Source: Flavobacteriaceae bacterium
Lineage (GTDB): Bacteria; Bacteroidota; Bacteroidia; Flavobacteriales; Flavobacteriaceae
Assembly: GCA_002746415.1 (NCBI GenBank)
Contig: NVXD01000019.1
Coordinates: forward strand, 1-64,000
Length of the DNA: 64,000 nucleotides
Direction: 5' to 3'
This document shows, one piece after another, positions 36,240 through 44,772 of this stretch. Numbering within the stretch: position 1 is the first letter of the stretch; every line of letters starts with the position of its first letter. The translations under genes and the position numbers were made by a program. A model generated the notes under the pieces. It searched no databases. It saw only the letters and a list, made by a program, of their open reading frames with translations, and had not been told where the DNA came from.

Positions 36240-37637
36240 TTAAAATTTGAAATACTCTTTAGCATTGTTATAGCAAATGTCCGAGACCATATTACCTATC
36301 CATTTCATATCTGCTGGCAACTCGCCTTTTTCTATTTCGGTTCCTAGCAAATTACATAATATTCTTCTGAAATACTCGTGTCTAGGATACGACATAAAAC
36401 TGCGGGAATCTGTAAGCATTCCAACAAAGCAACTTAATAGTCCCATATTAGAAAGGGCATTTATTTGTTTGATCATGCCATCTTTCTGGTCTAAAAACCA
36501 CCAGCCAGAACCAAACTGCATTTTACCTTTAATTTTGCCATCATTATAATTTCCAACCATGGTCGCTAGGACTTCATTGTCTGCTGGGTTTAAATTATAA
36601 AGAATGGTTTTGGTAAGTTTATCTTTACTGTCTAAAGCGTTTAAGAATTTAGATAAATTTTCAGCCTGTGGATAATCACCAATGGAATCCCAACCAGTAT
36701 CGGGACCAAGGATTCGGTGCATTCTATCATTGTTATTTCTTAGCGCCCCTAAATGGAATTGTTGTACCCAGTCAAAACTGTGATAGCTTTCTGCTAAAAA
36801 GGTTAATAATGCGGTGTGAAATTTTAATGCGTCTAATTCTGATATTTCTTTACCTGCTATTTTTTTACTAAATATGGCATCTATCTCTGATGCAGTATAG
36901 GATTCAAAATCAATTTTAGCCAAACCATGGTCAGAAACCTTGCATCCATTTTCATTAAAATAAGCAATTCTTCGCGCTAAGGCATCGCATAAATCTTGAT
37001 AAGAAGTAATTGTAATTCCAGAAACTTGAGATAAACGTTCTATATAATCTATATATCCATCATTCTCTATTAAAATAGCTTTATCTGGTCTAAAAGAAGT
37101 AGATATTTGGGTTTTAAAATCACTCTTTGCTATTTGTTGGTGGTATTCTAATGTGTCTGTTGGATCTTCAGTAGTACAAACCACATCGACATTCATTTGC
37201 GTTAATAATCCACGACAACTATTTCCCGTTTGTTGTAATTGGTTTCCCGCTTCCTGATATATTTCCTTGGCGGAATCTGGATTCAATAATTCTTTAATTC
37301 CATAGTAGCGTTCCAATTCTAAATGAGTCCAGTGATAAAGTGGGTTTCTCATGGTATAAGGTACCGTTTTTGCCCATTGTTGAAATTTTTCTTCATCTGG
37401 AGCATCACCTGTAATATAATTTTCATCAACCCCTATGGTTCTCATAGCTCTCCATTTGTAATGGTCTCCATTAATCCAAACTTCTGTAAGGTTGTTGAAA
37501 ACCCTATCATTTGCAATGTCTTTAGGAGATAAATGGCAGTGATAATCTATAATGGGCATTTTACTGGCGTAGTCAAAATACAGTTCTTCTGCATATTTAT
37601 TTTCCAGTAAAAAATCGGGTTTTATAAAACTCTTCAT
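36240..37637 (-). CDS. uxaC: Glucuronate/galacturonate isomerase
   Basis: Converts D-galacturonate to D-tagaturonate, the first cytoplasmic step for saturated galacturonate. Amidohydrolase-superfamily TIM barrel, 465 aa, with metal-binding HCHLSP near residue 33, NGDHYKWRAMRTIGV, CTTEDPTDTLEYH near 155, GSGWWFLDQKDGM near 380 and MLTDSRSFMSYPRHEYFRR near 410, all typical UxaC blocks. 25 bp after kduD. Confidence 0.96.
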   Translation of the reverse strand: MKSFIKPDFLLENKYAEELYFDYASKMPIIDYHCHLSPKDIANDRVFNNLTEVWINGDHYKWRAMRTIGVDENYITGDAPDEEKFQQWAKTVPYTMRNPLYHWTHLELERYYGIKELLNPDSAKEIYQEAGNQLQQTGNSCRGLLTQMNVDVVCTTEDPTDTLEYHQQIAKSDFKTQISTSFRPDKAILIENDGYIDYIERLSQVSGITITSYQDLCDALARRIAYFNENGCKVSDHGLAKIDFESYTASEIDAIFSKKIAGKEISELDALKFHTALLTFLAESYHSFDWVQQFHLGALRNNNDRMHRILGPDTGWDSIGDYPQAENLSKFLNALDSKDKLTKTILYNLNPADNEVLATMVGNYNDGKIKGKMQFGSGWWFLDQKDGMIKQINALSNMGLLSCFVGMLTDSRSFMSYPRHEYFRRILCNLLGTEIEKGELPADMKWIGNMVSDICYNNAKEYFKF

Positions 37638-37662
37638 TGTACTTATGCTTTGTGTAAAGGTG

Positions 37663-38448
37663 TTAATTTTCGTTAGATGGTTTGCCTATTGTTGCCAATA
37701 TACCACCATCTACATAAATAATTTGGCCGTTTACAAAATTACTTGCTCCTGAAGCTAAGAAAACTACAGCTCCTTCTAAATCTTCAGGATTCCCCCATCT
37801 AGCTGAGGGTGTTCTGTTTATAATAAATTCATTGAATGGATGACCAGCTACACGAATGGGTTCTGTTTGCGTAGTAGCAAAATAGCCAGGACCAATTCCA
37901 TTTACTTGTATATTGTGTTTAGCCCATTCAGTGGCCAAATTACGAGTAAGCATTTTTAGCCCACCTTTTGCAGCAGCATAGGCGGAAACACTATTTCTGC
38001 CAAGTTCACTCATCATGGAGCAAATATTAATAATTTTCCCACCTCCCCTTTCAATCATTTTCTGAACAACCAACTGCGACATGATAAAGGGTCCAACTAA
38101 ATCCACATCTACCACTCTTCTAAAGTCAGCAACAGGCATAGTTGTAGCCAACTCCCTTTTTATGATACCTGCATTATTTACCAAAATGTCTATTTGACCT
38201 TCTTTGGTTTCAATTTCATTTACTTTTTCTGCTGCCAAAATTTCATCTGTAACATCAAAAATATAACCGGAAGCAGTGTATCCTTGTTTTCTATAATATG
38301 CAATGGCATTTTCCAGTTTTGAAGGTGTTGTACTAGTGATGACTAAACGAGCTCCTGCCTTAGCCAGGCCTTCGGCCATTGCCATTCCTAGTCCATGGGT
38401 GCCCCCTGTTACAAGCGCCCTTTTACCACTGAGGTCAAATAAATTCAT
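37663..38448 (-). CDS. kduD: 2-dehydro-3-deoxy-D-gluconate 5-dehydrogenase
   Basis: Reduces 3-deoxy-D-glycero-2,5-hexodiulosonate (DKII) to KDG with NAD(P)H, second step of the unsaturated branch. Classical SDR: TGGTHGLGMAMAEGLA (15-30), NNAG near 92, catalytic Ser in CSMMSELG, and YAAAKGG (Tyr/Lys). Ends with VDGGILATIG. 261 aa. KduD rather than a generic SDR because kduI lies 5 bp upstream. Confidence 0.94.
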   Translation of the reverse strand: MNLFDLSGKRALVTGGTHGLGMAMAEGLAKAGARLVITSTTPSKLENAIAYYRKQGYTASGYIFDVTDEILAAEKVNEIETKEGQIDILVNNAGIIKRELATTMPVADFRRVVDVDLVGPFIMSQLVVQKMIERGGGKIINICSMMSELGRNSVSAYAAAKGGLKMLTRNLATEWAKHNIQVNGIGPGYFATTQTEPIRVAGHPFNEFIINRTPSARWGNPEDLEGAVVFLASGASNFVNGQIIYVDGGILATIGKPSNEN

Positions 38449-38453
38449 TCTTA

Positions 38454-39290
38454 TTATTTTAATTCATTAGGAGGACATACATCCATATCACTATAATCTA
38501 AATTTTCACCAGCCATACCCCAAATAAAGGAGTAATTAGAAGTACCTGCGCCAGAATGTATAGACCATTCAGGAGACAAAACCGCTTGGTTATTTTGCAT
38601 AAAAATATGTCTTGTATTTTGAGTTTGTCCCATAAAATGACAAACAGTTTGTCCTTCTTCTACATCAAAATAAAAATAGGCTTCCATTCTACGTTCATGC
38701 GTATGCGCAGGCATCGTATTCCATACATTACCACTTACGAGTTCTGTAATTCCCATTTGCAATTGGCACGTCTCAACAATGCTATTCACTATTAATTTAT
38801 TGAGAACTCTCTTATTAGCATACTTCTCATCTCCTAACTGAATTACCTCTGCATTTTCTTTGCCAATTTTTTTTGTTGGGAATTTTTTATGGGCAGGTGC
38901 AGAATTCAAATAAAACAAGGGTTGTTCACCATCTACAGCAGAGAAAATTACTTCCTTACATCCTTGTCCAATATATAATGCTTCCTTCTTGCTTAGTTCA
39001 AAAACTTCACCATCAACAGAAACAGTTCCTTTTCCACCAACATTAATAACTCCCAGCTCTCTTCTGTCTAAGAAGTTCTCAGATTTTAAATATTCTATGG
39101 TTTCTAGAGTTAAACTTTTACTGGTTGGTTTAGCACCTCCAACAATATACCGATCGTACATAGAATAGGTTAATTGTATTTCATCATCGTTAAATAAATT
39201 ATTTATCAAAAAATGATCTCTTAATTCATCAGTTCCATATTTAAGTGCATCAGATGGGTGGGAAGCGTATCTAAAATCTGTTTTTATCAT
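38454..39290 (-). CDS. kduI: 5-dehydro-4-deoxy-D-glucuronate isomerase
   Basis: Isomerises 5-keto-4-deoxyuronate, the open form of the unsaturated uronate released by GH105 or lyases, to DKII. Cupin-type metalloenzyme of 278 aa with RYASHPSDALKYGTDELRDHFL at the N-terminus, YIGQGCKEVIFS, and the zinc-binding region MPAHTHERRMEAYFYFD near residue 195. First gene of the ten-gene operon; the start codon lies 14 bp from the operator, so the mRNA leader is short. Confidence 0.96.
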   Translation of the reverse strand: MIKTDFRYASHPSDALKYGTDELRDHFLINNLFNDDEIQLTYSMYDRYIVGGAKPTSKSLTLETIEYLKSENFLDRRELGVINVGGKGTVSVDGEVFELSKKEALYIGQGCKEVIFSAVDGEQPLFYLNSAPAHKKFPTKKIGKENAEVIQLGDEKYANKRVLNKLIVNSIVETCQLQMGITELVSGNVWNTMPAHTHERRMEAYFYFDVEEGQTVCHFMGQTQNTRHIFMQNNQAVLSPEWSIHSGAGTSNYSFIWGMAGENLDYSDMDVCPPNELK

Positions 39291-39888
39291 TTTATTAAGG
39301 TTTAGTGTAATCGATTACACAAATGTAAGAATTTAATTTTTAGCAGCAACGCCCTAATGCTTTAATCAACTGATTTCACAGTAAAAATCGTGTATTTTTT
39401 AAATAATTTGGACGTATTTCTCCGATATAACAAAAAAGCTACTTTTTGTTGAGGGAATATACTTCATGAGGGCAAAATAGCATTTTTTTTTGACTTTTCG
39501 TGTTCGTTAACGGAACTTTATTTTGACCTAGTTTTTTCATACTGTGTGAATGGGTTCTTTTTAGTAGGGAGATTGCTTAATAACCATTAAGTTGCAAAAA
39601 TGCAACTAAGTCCTAGTTGAGGCAACTCAAGCTATTTTTTTTCGACATGGTGATAGCACGTTTGATTAAATATTCATCAATTTTTAGGGGCGCAGTTCTC
39701 TTTCAATATTATGCTTGTAAAGTCTTTATTTGAATTAAATTGTTTACGCTAAACATAGTGCGACTATGAATATGTGGCTTTTATATGGATGCATTTTATA
39801 ATGTTTAACCCTATGATGACATTATGGGTTAAGTAGTTACAAAAAGGTTGATTGAATTATGTGCAATTCCGTGATTAGGGACTAATAG
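39291..39888. other. 598-bp intergenic region upstream of kduI
   Basis: Holds the kduI promoter and operator (39305-39349). The rest is AT-rich and has no believable gene. Two small hairpins can be drawn: AACAAAAA/TTTTTGTT near 39428-39450, and TTGAG-GCAA-CTCAA near 39616-39629 followed by eight T on the plus strand. The second looks like a plus-strand terminator although no plus-strand gene precedes it. It also lies downstream of the FGE-like gene, whose transcript must end here. Confidence 0.5.
39305..39349 (-). promoter_or_regulatory. kduI operon promoter with LacI-type operator
   Basis: On the minus strand: TTG (39347-39349, within GTTG), exactly 19 bp, then TACATTTG (39320-39327), which matches the Bacteroidota TAnnTTTG -7 consensus. 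A perfect 16-bp palindrome GTGTAATCGATTACAC (39305-39320) begins at the last base of the -7 box. This is the best copy of the element shared with susC and GH28. It should control all ten genes from kduI to uxaA. Confidence 0.85.
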
Positions 39889-40998
39889 TTATTTAAGTAC
39901 AGTTCTAAAGCCCAAATGTTCCATTGAAGAATCCATACTGGTCGCCATCCGCGCAGAAACTCTGTAATTTGCACAGTAACTTGCACTACATAAAAAAGAA
40001 CCACCCTTAATTACTTTTTCCTCGGCATACGGATTGTTGCTATTGAATGGTCTTTTGGCTCCTTTTGGGTTTTCTATTGGAGTTGTTTTAGAAGACAATT
40101 CCTTGTAGTAGTTAGAGTTGTACCAATCACTAGTCCACTCCCAAACGTTTCCAGCCATATCATAGAGGCCGTTATCATTTGGCATATAGGATTGTATTGG
40201 CGCCAAATTTTCATACCCATCAATTTTAGTGTTATGCAATGGGAATTCCCCTTCCCAAGTATTTGCCTGATTTTTTAATTGTGCCACATCATCACCCCAA
40301 ACATGAATTTTATTCATTTGTGTTCCTCTCGCAGCAAGTTCCCATTCCGCTTCTGTTGGAAGTCTTCTTTCTGCCCATTCACAATAGGCTAAAGCATCTT
40401 CATATGCAATATGAACGACGGGAAAATTTTCTTTCCCATCTATATTACTGTTTGGGCCATGAGGACGTCTCCAGTTGGCTCCTATGTTCCAATGCCACCA
40501 TTGGGAGAAATCATATAGATTAGGCAATTTGGTCTCGGATTTTTCAAAAGTTAAGGAACCTGGCTTCATGATAGAATCATGTGGTTTGGGTGTTCCAACT
40601 GGTAGTTGCTTTTTTAACTCCTCCCATTCAAGTTCGCGCTCGGCAATAGTGACATACTTGGTTTGGTCCACAAATTTTTTGAACTGAGTATTGGTCACTT
40701 CATGAATATCTATATAAAACCCATCTATCCACACTGTATTGGAGGGTCTTTCATGACCCATAGCTATTTCATCATGGGGAACTGCCCCCAACTTAAGTGT
40801 GCTGCTAGAAATCCATTCCATGCCATCAATTGGAGGCATAGGTATTTGATTATCGTCACTGTTTTTAGTTGCGTTTGCGGTGCTAACTTCCAATTTTTGA
40901 TTTGGTTTTTCAATATTTTTTTTTGTATCCAATCCGCATTTAATAAACAAGACTGGTGTAACCAAACACATCAAAATTAAATAAAAATTCTTCTTCAT
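39889..40998 (-). CDS. Formylglycine-generating enzyme-like (SUMF1) lipoprotein
   Basis: Candidate oxidase converting the active-site Cys of sulfatases to formylglycine. Lipoprotein signal ending VLFIKC (Cys about 22). FGE-sulfatase domain about 60-369 with GHERPSNTVWIDGFYIDIHEVTNTQF, RLPTEAEWELAARG, NVWEWTSDWY and C-terminal GGSFLCSASYC. The two Cys of the CxxxxC pair (Cys337 and Cys342) align with the catalytic Cys pair of true FGEs; many SUMF1-domain proteins in Bacteroidota, such as GldJ/GldK, are structural. It is divergent from a Cys-type sulfatase 209 bp away, a natural substrate. Export of an FGE is unusual for bacteria. The alternative is a non-sulfatase SUMF1 protein. Confidence 0.85.
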   Translation of the reverse strand: MKKNFYLILMCLVTPVLFIKCGLDTKKNIEKPNQKLEVSTANATKNSDDNQIPMPPIDGMEWISSSTLKLGAVPHDEIAMGHERPSNTVWIDGFYIDIHEVTNTQFKKFVDQTKYVTIAERELEWEELKKQLPVGTPKPHDSIMKPGSLTFEKSETKLPNLYDFSQWWHWNIGANWRRPHGPNSNIDGKENFPVVHIAYEDALAYCEWAERRLPTEAEWELAARGTQMNKIHVWGDDVAQLKNQANTWEGEFPLHNTKIDGYENLAPIQSYMPNDNGLYDMAGNVWEWTSDWYNSNYYKELSSKTTPIENPKGAKRPFNSNNPYAEEKVIKGGSFLCSASYCANYRVSARMATSMDSSMEHLGFRTVLK

Positions 40999-41040
40999 AT
41001 AACCTGTTATTTTGCCTTTATTTAAAGATACAATATTTGT

Positions 41041-41114
41041 TGATATTAGTATTTTATAGCTACACCCCTTAAGTAAAGTATGCTATTGTATCATTTTAAT
41101 ACAATGATATTAGT
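41041..41114. repeat. Direct and inverted repeats between the FGE-like and sulfatase genes
   Basis: TGATATTAGT occurs at 41041-41050 and again at 41105-41114. Between them lie two interlocked inverted repeats: ATTGTAT (41085-41091) with ATACAAT (41099-41105), and TATCATT (41089-41095) with AATGATA (41103-41109). The segment is inside the 209-bp divergent intergenic region, about 95-165 bp before the sulfatase start. It could be a regulator site for both genes; AT-rich chance similarity is not excluded. Confidence 0.4.
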
Positions 41115-41207
41115 TTTTTCAACTAATTCATGTTATTTTGAGGAAAGATTTTGAGCGAAGGGATACCCCCCGTAAAATTAGTAATAATTGACCCTAATAA
41201 TTTTTAT

Positions 41208-42722
41208 ATGAAAACAATAAAACTGACCACAATATTGAGTTTAAGCCTTCTACTATTATCAGGTTTCACAATTGCTTCAACTACAATAATGGGAAATGAT
41301 GAGGATACGGAGACCAACCCACCGAAGAAGAAGAAACCAAGGAATGTTATTTTTATACTCACAGATGACCATAGGTATGATTATATGGGGTTTACCGGTA
41401 AGGTGCCCTGGTTGGAAACACCTAATATGGATAAGCTCGCTTCTGAAGGTGCTTATTTACCAAATACTTTTGTAACCACTTCTTTATGCTCACCTAGTAG
41501 GGCTTCAATTTTAACAGGAATGTTTTCTCATAGTCATACTATAGTGGATAACCAGGCACCGGACCCTGGTAATTTAACTTATTTCCCTCAATATTTACAA
41601 AAAGCGGGGTATCAGACAGGCTTTTTTGGAAAATGGCATATGGGAGACCATGGTGATGATCCGCAACCTGGTTTTTCGCATTGGGAGAGCTTCCCAGGTC
41701 AAGGTGTGTATTATAACCCCACCCTAAATATTAATGGAAAAAGAACCGCTTATAAGGATTCCACTTATATTACTGATTTGCTGACTGAACATGCAGTGGA
41801 TTGGTTGAAGAATAGAGATGAAAAGAAGCCCTTCTTTATGTACCTATCCCACAAAGCCGTACATGCGGAATTTCAACCTGCAAGAAGACATAAAGACACC
41901 TATAAAGGAAAACAGATAAAATTGCCAAGCACCTATGACCAAACCAAAACGGGGGAATATAAAAATTTAAAATGGCCACAATGGGTCGCCGACCAAAGAA
42001 TTAGTTGGCATGGGGTGGATTATATGTACCATGATAATCTGGATATTAACGAAATGATAGTGAGGTATTGTGAGACCTTGCTTGGGGTAGATGAAAGTGT
42101 GGGAACGGTGATGGACTATTTAAAAGAAGCGGGCTTGGATGAGTCCACCTTGGTTATTTATATGGGTGATAATGGGTTTAGTTGGGGAGAACATGGCTTA
42201 ATAGATAAGCGTCATTTTTATGAAGAATCTGTAAAGGTTCCATTGTTGGTAAGGTGTCCAGAACTTTTTGAAGGAGGTATAACACCAAAACAAATGGTTC
42301 AGAACATTGATATTGGACCAACAATACTAGCAGAAGCAGGAATTAAGCAACCAGAAAACATGCCAGGTGTTTCATTTATACCAATTCTTAAAGGAGAGGA
42401 TGTAGTGGCAAGGCAAGAGATTTTTTATGAATATTATTGGGAGTACGACTTTCCAATGACTCCAACGGTTTTTGGAATGCGGACAGACACTTATAAGTAT
42501 ATGAAGTATCAAGGAATTTGGGATAGAAATGAATTGTACGACCTTAAAAATGACCCAGATGAAATGTACAATTTGATTGCCGATCCCGATAAACAAGAAA
42601 TTGCAAAAAGTATGTCTAAAGCTATATACAAATGGTTGGAAGAAACAGATGGAATGAATATTCCCTTAAAACGAACCGTAAAATACCGCTTTGGGGATTA
42701 TAAGCATAAAAATGAGTATTGA
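41208..42722 (+). CDS. Exported sulfatase, type I (S1 family)
   Basis: Hydrolyses sulfate esters, probably on a carbohydrate. ATG 41208 is chosen over an upstream TTG because it gives a clean Sec signal peptide (about 24 residues, hydrophobic LSLSLLLLSGF). Sulfatase motifs: metal-binding TDDHR (about 52-56), formylglycine motif LCSPSRAS with Cys94 as the residue to be converted, GKWHMG near 145, SHKAVHAEF, and YMGDNGFSWGEHG near 330. 504 aa. Divergent from the FGE-like gene. The C-terminal block LYDLKNDPDEMYNL is common to S1 sulfatases. The substrate is unknown; no other sulfatase is present. Confidence 0.93.
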   Translation: MKTIKLTTILSLSLLLLSGFTIASTTIMGNDEDTETNPPKKKKPRNVIFILTDDHRYDYMGFTGKVPWLETPNMDKLASEGAYLPNTFVTTSLCSPSRASILTGMFSHSHTIVDNQAPDPGNLTYFPQYLQKAGYQTGFFGKWHMGDHGDDPQPGFSHWESFPGQGVYYNPTLNINGKRTAYKDSTYITDLLTEHAVDWLKNRDEKKPFFMYLSHKAVHAEFQPARRHKDTYKGKQIKLPSTYDQTKTGEYKNLKWPQWVADQRISWHGVDYMYHDNLDINEMIVRYCETLLGVDESVGTVMDYLKEAGLDESTLVIYMGDNGFSWGEHGLIDKRHFYEESVKVPLLVRCPELFEGGITPKQMVQNIDIGPTILAEAGIKQPENMPGVSFIPILKGEDVVARQEIFYEYYWEYDFPMTPTVFGMRTDTYKYMKYQGIWDRNELYDLKNDPDEMYNLIADPDKQEIAKSMSKAIYKWLEETDGMNIPLKRTVKYRFGDYKHKNEY

Positions 42723-42778
42723 TGTTATCACGCCTGCAATATGAATATGAATGGTTTTTGAAAGTTGGTAGAGAATAA

Positions 42779-43606
42779 TTAAGCATGCTGCAAAACGGAG
42801 GCTATCTTAGTGTTCTTCTTTTCTTGAGCCCATTGTAAAGCTGTTTTTCCTCCAGGATCAACTGCATTTAAATCGGCCCCAGCTTCTAACAGTTGTTCCG
42901 TTATTTCACTGCAGTCTTCTCGCTGTGTGGCGTTGTGTATTAATGGGGTCCTTCCATAACAAGAAGACCCCTTTTTTTCGTTTCTGGAATTTACACTTGC
43001 ACCATGTTCCAGAAGAATTTTTGTTGTATTTGGAGCATGTTCACTTGCCCAATGAAGGGGTTTTCCACCTATCCAATTAATCTCATCAGCTTCAATATCA
43101 GCACCATTGTCAATTAGAAGCGTCACGATATCAGCAAAATTATTGTGACATGACCAATGAAGTGGCGTATCTCCAATCCAGCCTCGTTGGTGTACTGCAA
43201 GAGGATCTCTTTCAATGTGTTTCTTTACAATTTCTACCCAACCCTCCCGTGCAGCAAGATTAATGGTTACGCCAAGGCCATTGGTACCTCCTGCCTTTTC
43301 AGGTATTTCATTAAGAAAATAAGCTACTACTTCCTTTTTTTTGTTCCAGGACGCATCCATGACCGCAGGATATGAAGTCAAGGGATTTGAATATACTTCT
43401 GCTCCTTTTTTTACCAATAGTTTAACAATGTTGAGATTGCCAGATGCCGCCGCCATTTTGATAGGCGTCATATATTCATCAATTTTAGCATCAATAAAAG
43501 ATGGACAACTTTTAAGAATTTCTTTGACTACGCTTTCATCACCACTTTTAACAGCTTTGAATAATGATTTTAAACTATGCGTTGGTTTTCTATTAAATAA
43601 ATTCAT
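42779..43606 (-). CDS. Ankyrin-repeat protein
   Basis: 275-aa protein composed of ankyrin repeats, with repeat cores such as TPIKMAAASGNLNIVKLLVKKGAEV, TPLHWSCHNNFADIVTLLIDNGADI, KPLHWASEHAPNTTKILLEHGASV and TPLIHNATQREDCSEITEQLLEAGADL. No signal peptide, so cytoplasmic. A protein-protein interaction role is likely, but the partner is unknown. Converges with the sulfatase with 56 bp between. Confidence 0.87.
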   Translation of the reverse strand: MNLFNRKPTHSLKSLFKAVKSGDESVVKEILKSCPSFIDAKIDEYMTPIKMAAASGNLNIVKLLVKKGAEVYSNPLTSYPAVMDASWNKKKEVVAYFLNEIPEKAGGTNGLGVTINLAAREGWVEIVKKHIERDPLAVHQRGWIGDTPLHWSCHNNFADIVTLLIDNGADIEADEINWIGGKPLHWASEHAPNTTKILLEHGASVNSRNEKKGSSCYGRTPLIHNATQREDCSEITEQLLEAGADLNAVDPGGKTALQWAQEKKNTKIASVLQHA

Positions 43607-43810
43607 TTTTTAGAACCTTGAATTAAATAAACAGGATAATAAGCTGTTACCTATGAGTTAGTGAAATGCCACAAAGATGTTTTGTGGTTTGACGGGTGTT
43701 GGCCTAAAGATAGCAAAAAGAGCCACAGCTAAAGAGAATCTGACAGAATTATAGGTTGATTTTGAGCTCTTTATAGACGTGTCCTTGGTTAATTGAAGTT
43801 TTTATTCATC

Positions 43811-44227
43811 TCATTTTTTTGCAATCGGGTGTTTGGAATTCAATTCTAGTAAATCCCATAAATTGCCATACAAATCCTTAAATACGGCAACAGTACCATA
43901 GACTTCTTTTTTAGGTTTTCTGATAAATTCAATTCCTTTTGAGGTCATTTCATTGTAGTCTCTCCAGAAATCATCCGTATTTAAGAACAGAAACACCCTT
44001 CCTCCAGCCTGATTTCCAATAAAATTTTCTTGTTCTGGTTTAGAAGCTTTTGCAAGTAAAATTGTCGTTCCGATCGAATTAGGAGGAGCTATTACAACCC
44101 ATCTTTTATCTTGTTCTGGTTGATAGGTATCCTCGATTAAATCAAAATTCAATTTTTCAGTATAGAATTCAATAGCCTCATCGTATTCTCGTACGACTAA
44201 AGCAATATGAACTATTGACTGCTTCAT
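43811..44227 (-). CDS. VOC-family (glyoxalase/bleomycin-resistance-like) protein
   Basis: Single vicinal-oxygen-chelate unit of 138 aa: QSIVHIALVVREYDEAIEFYTEKLNFDL at the N-terminus, with the usual first-strand His, and EVYGTVAVFKDLYGNLWDLLEL at the end, typical of uncharacterised VOC proteins. Metal ligands are partly recognisable (His at about 7, Glu near 130). Cytoplasmic; the substrate cannot be told. It lies 47 bp after the DoxX gene and may share its transcript. Confidence 0.85.
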   Translation of the reverse strand: MKQSIVHIALVVREYDEAIEFYTEKLNFDLIEDTYQPEQDKRWVVIAPPNSIGTTILLAKASKPEQENFIGNQAGGRVFLFLNTDDFWRDYNEMTSKGIEFIRKPKKEVYGTVAVFKDLYGNLWDLLELNSKHPIAKK

Positions 44228-44274
44228 TCAGAAAGTTTTATGTGTTATTGACACTAGTTTTTTTGCAATGAAGT

Positions 44275-44703
44275 TTAATGTTCTTTGTTGAGAACAACAT
44301 CCAATTCAAGATATTTTTCTTTTATTAGACTTAGGGCAAAAGCAGCGGCTGCGGCAGAAAGTACAGAATAATCCAATGCTCCTTTTATTCCAGACGAAAA
44401 CACCATTGCCAATGCAAATAGTACTAAAAGGTATCCGCTTAATTTTGCAAACAATTCTGTTTTAAACCCAATTAATAAACATAAAGCAAAAACTAATTCA
44501 GCGGTTGTCGCAAATATTGCTGTTGCTGAAATCATTGAATTGGGTAACCAGGGATTTATGATTTGAGTATATTCTAAAAAATTATCCCAATTTCCCCATG
44601 CAGAAACTTCTTTACCCCAATATCCAAATCTGTCTGCAACTGCTGATAAAAACCCTATTGCGATTGCAAGTCTCAAAAAAATCTTAATTATTTTAGTATT
44701 CAT
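44275..44703 (-). CDS. DoxX-family membrane protein
   Basis: Small integral membrane protein of 142 aa with four hydrophobic segments: FLRLAIAIGFLSAVADRFG, ATAIFATTAELVFALCLLIGF, LSGYLLVLFALAMVFSSG and SVLSAAAAAFALSLI. This pattern fits the DoxX/DoxD-like family. Function is unclear in most bacteria; a role in redox or membrane stress has been proposed for some members. Confidence 0.78.
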   Translation of the reverse strand: MNTKIIKIFLRLAIAIGFLSAVADRFGYWGKEVSAWGNWDNFLEYTQIINPWLPNSMISATAIFATTAELVFALCLLIGFKTELFAKLSGYLLVLFALAMVFSSGIKGALDYSVLSAAAAAFALSLIKEKYLELDVVLNKEH

Positions 44704-44772
44704 ATTTTCTAAATGCTATTCGTTAAATTCCTTCTTAGCTTTACCCAATAATTAGCAACCGTTATGTTATGA

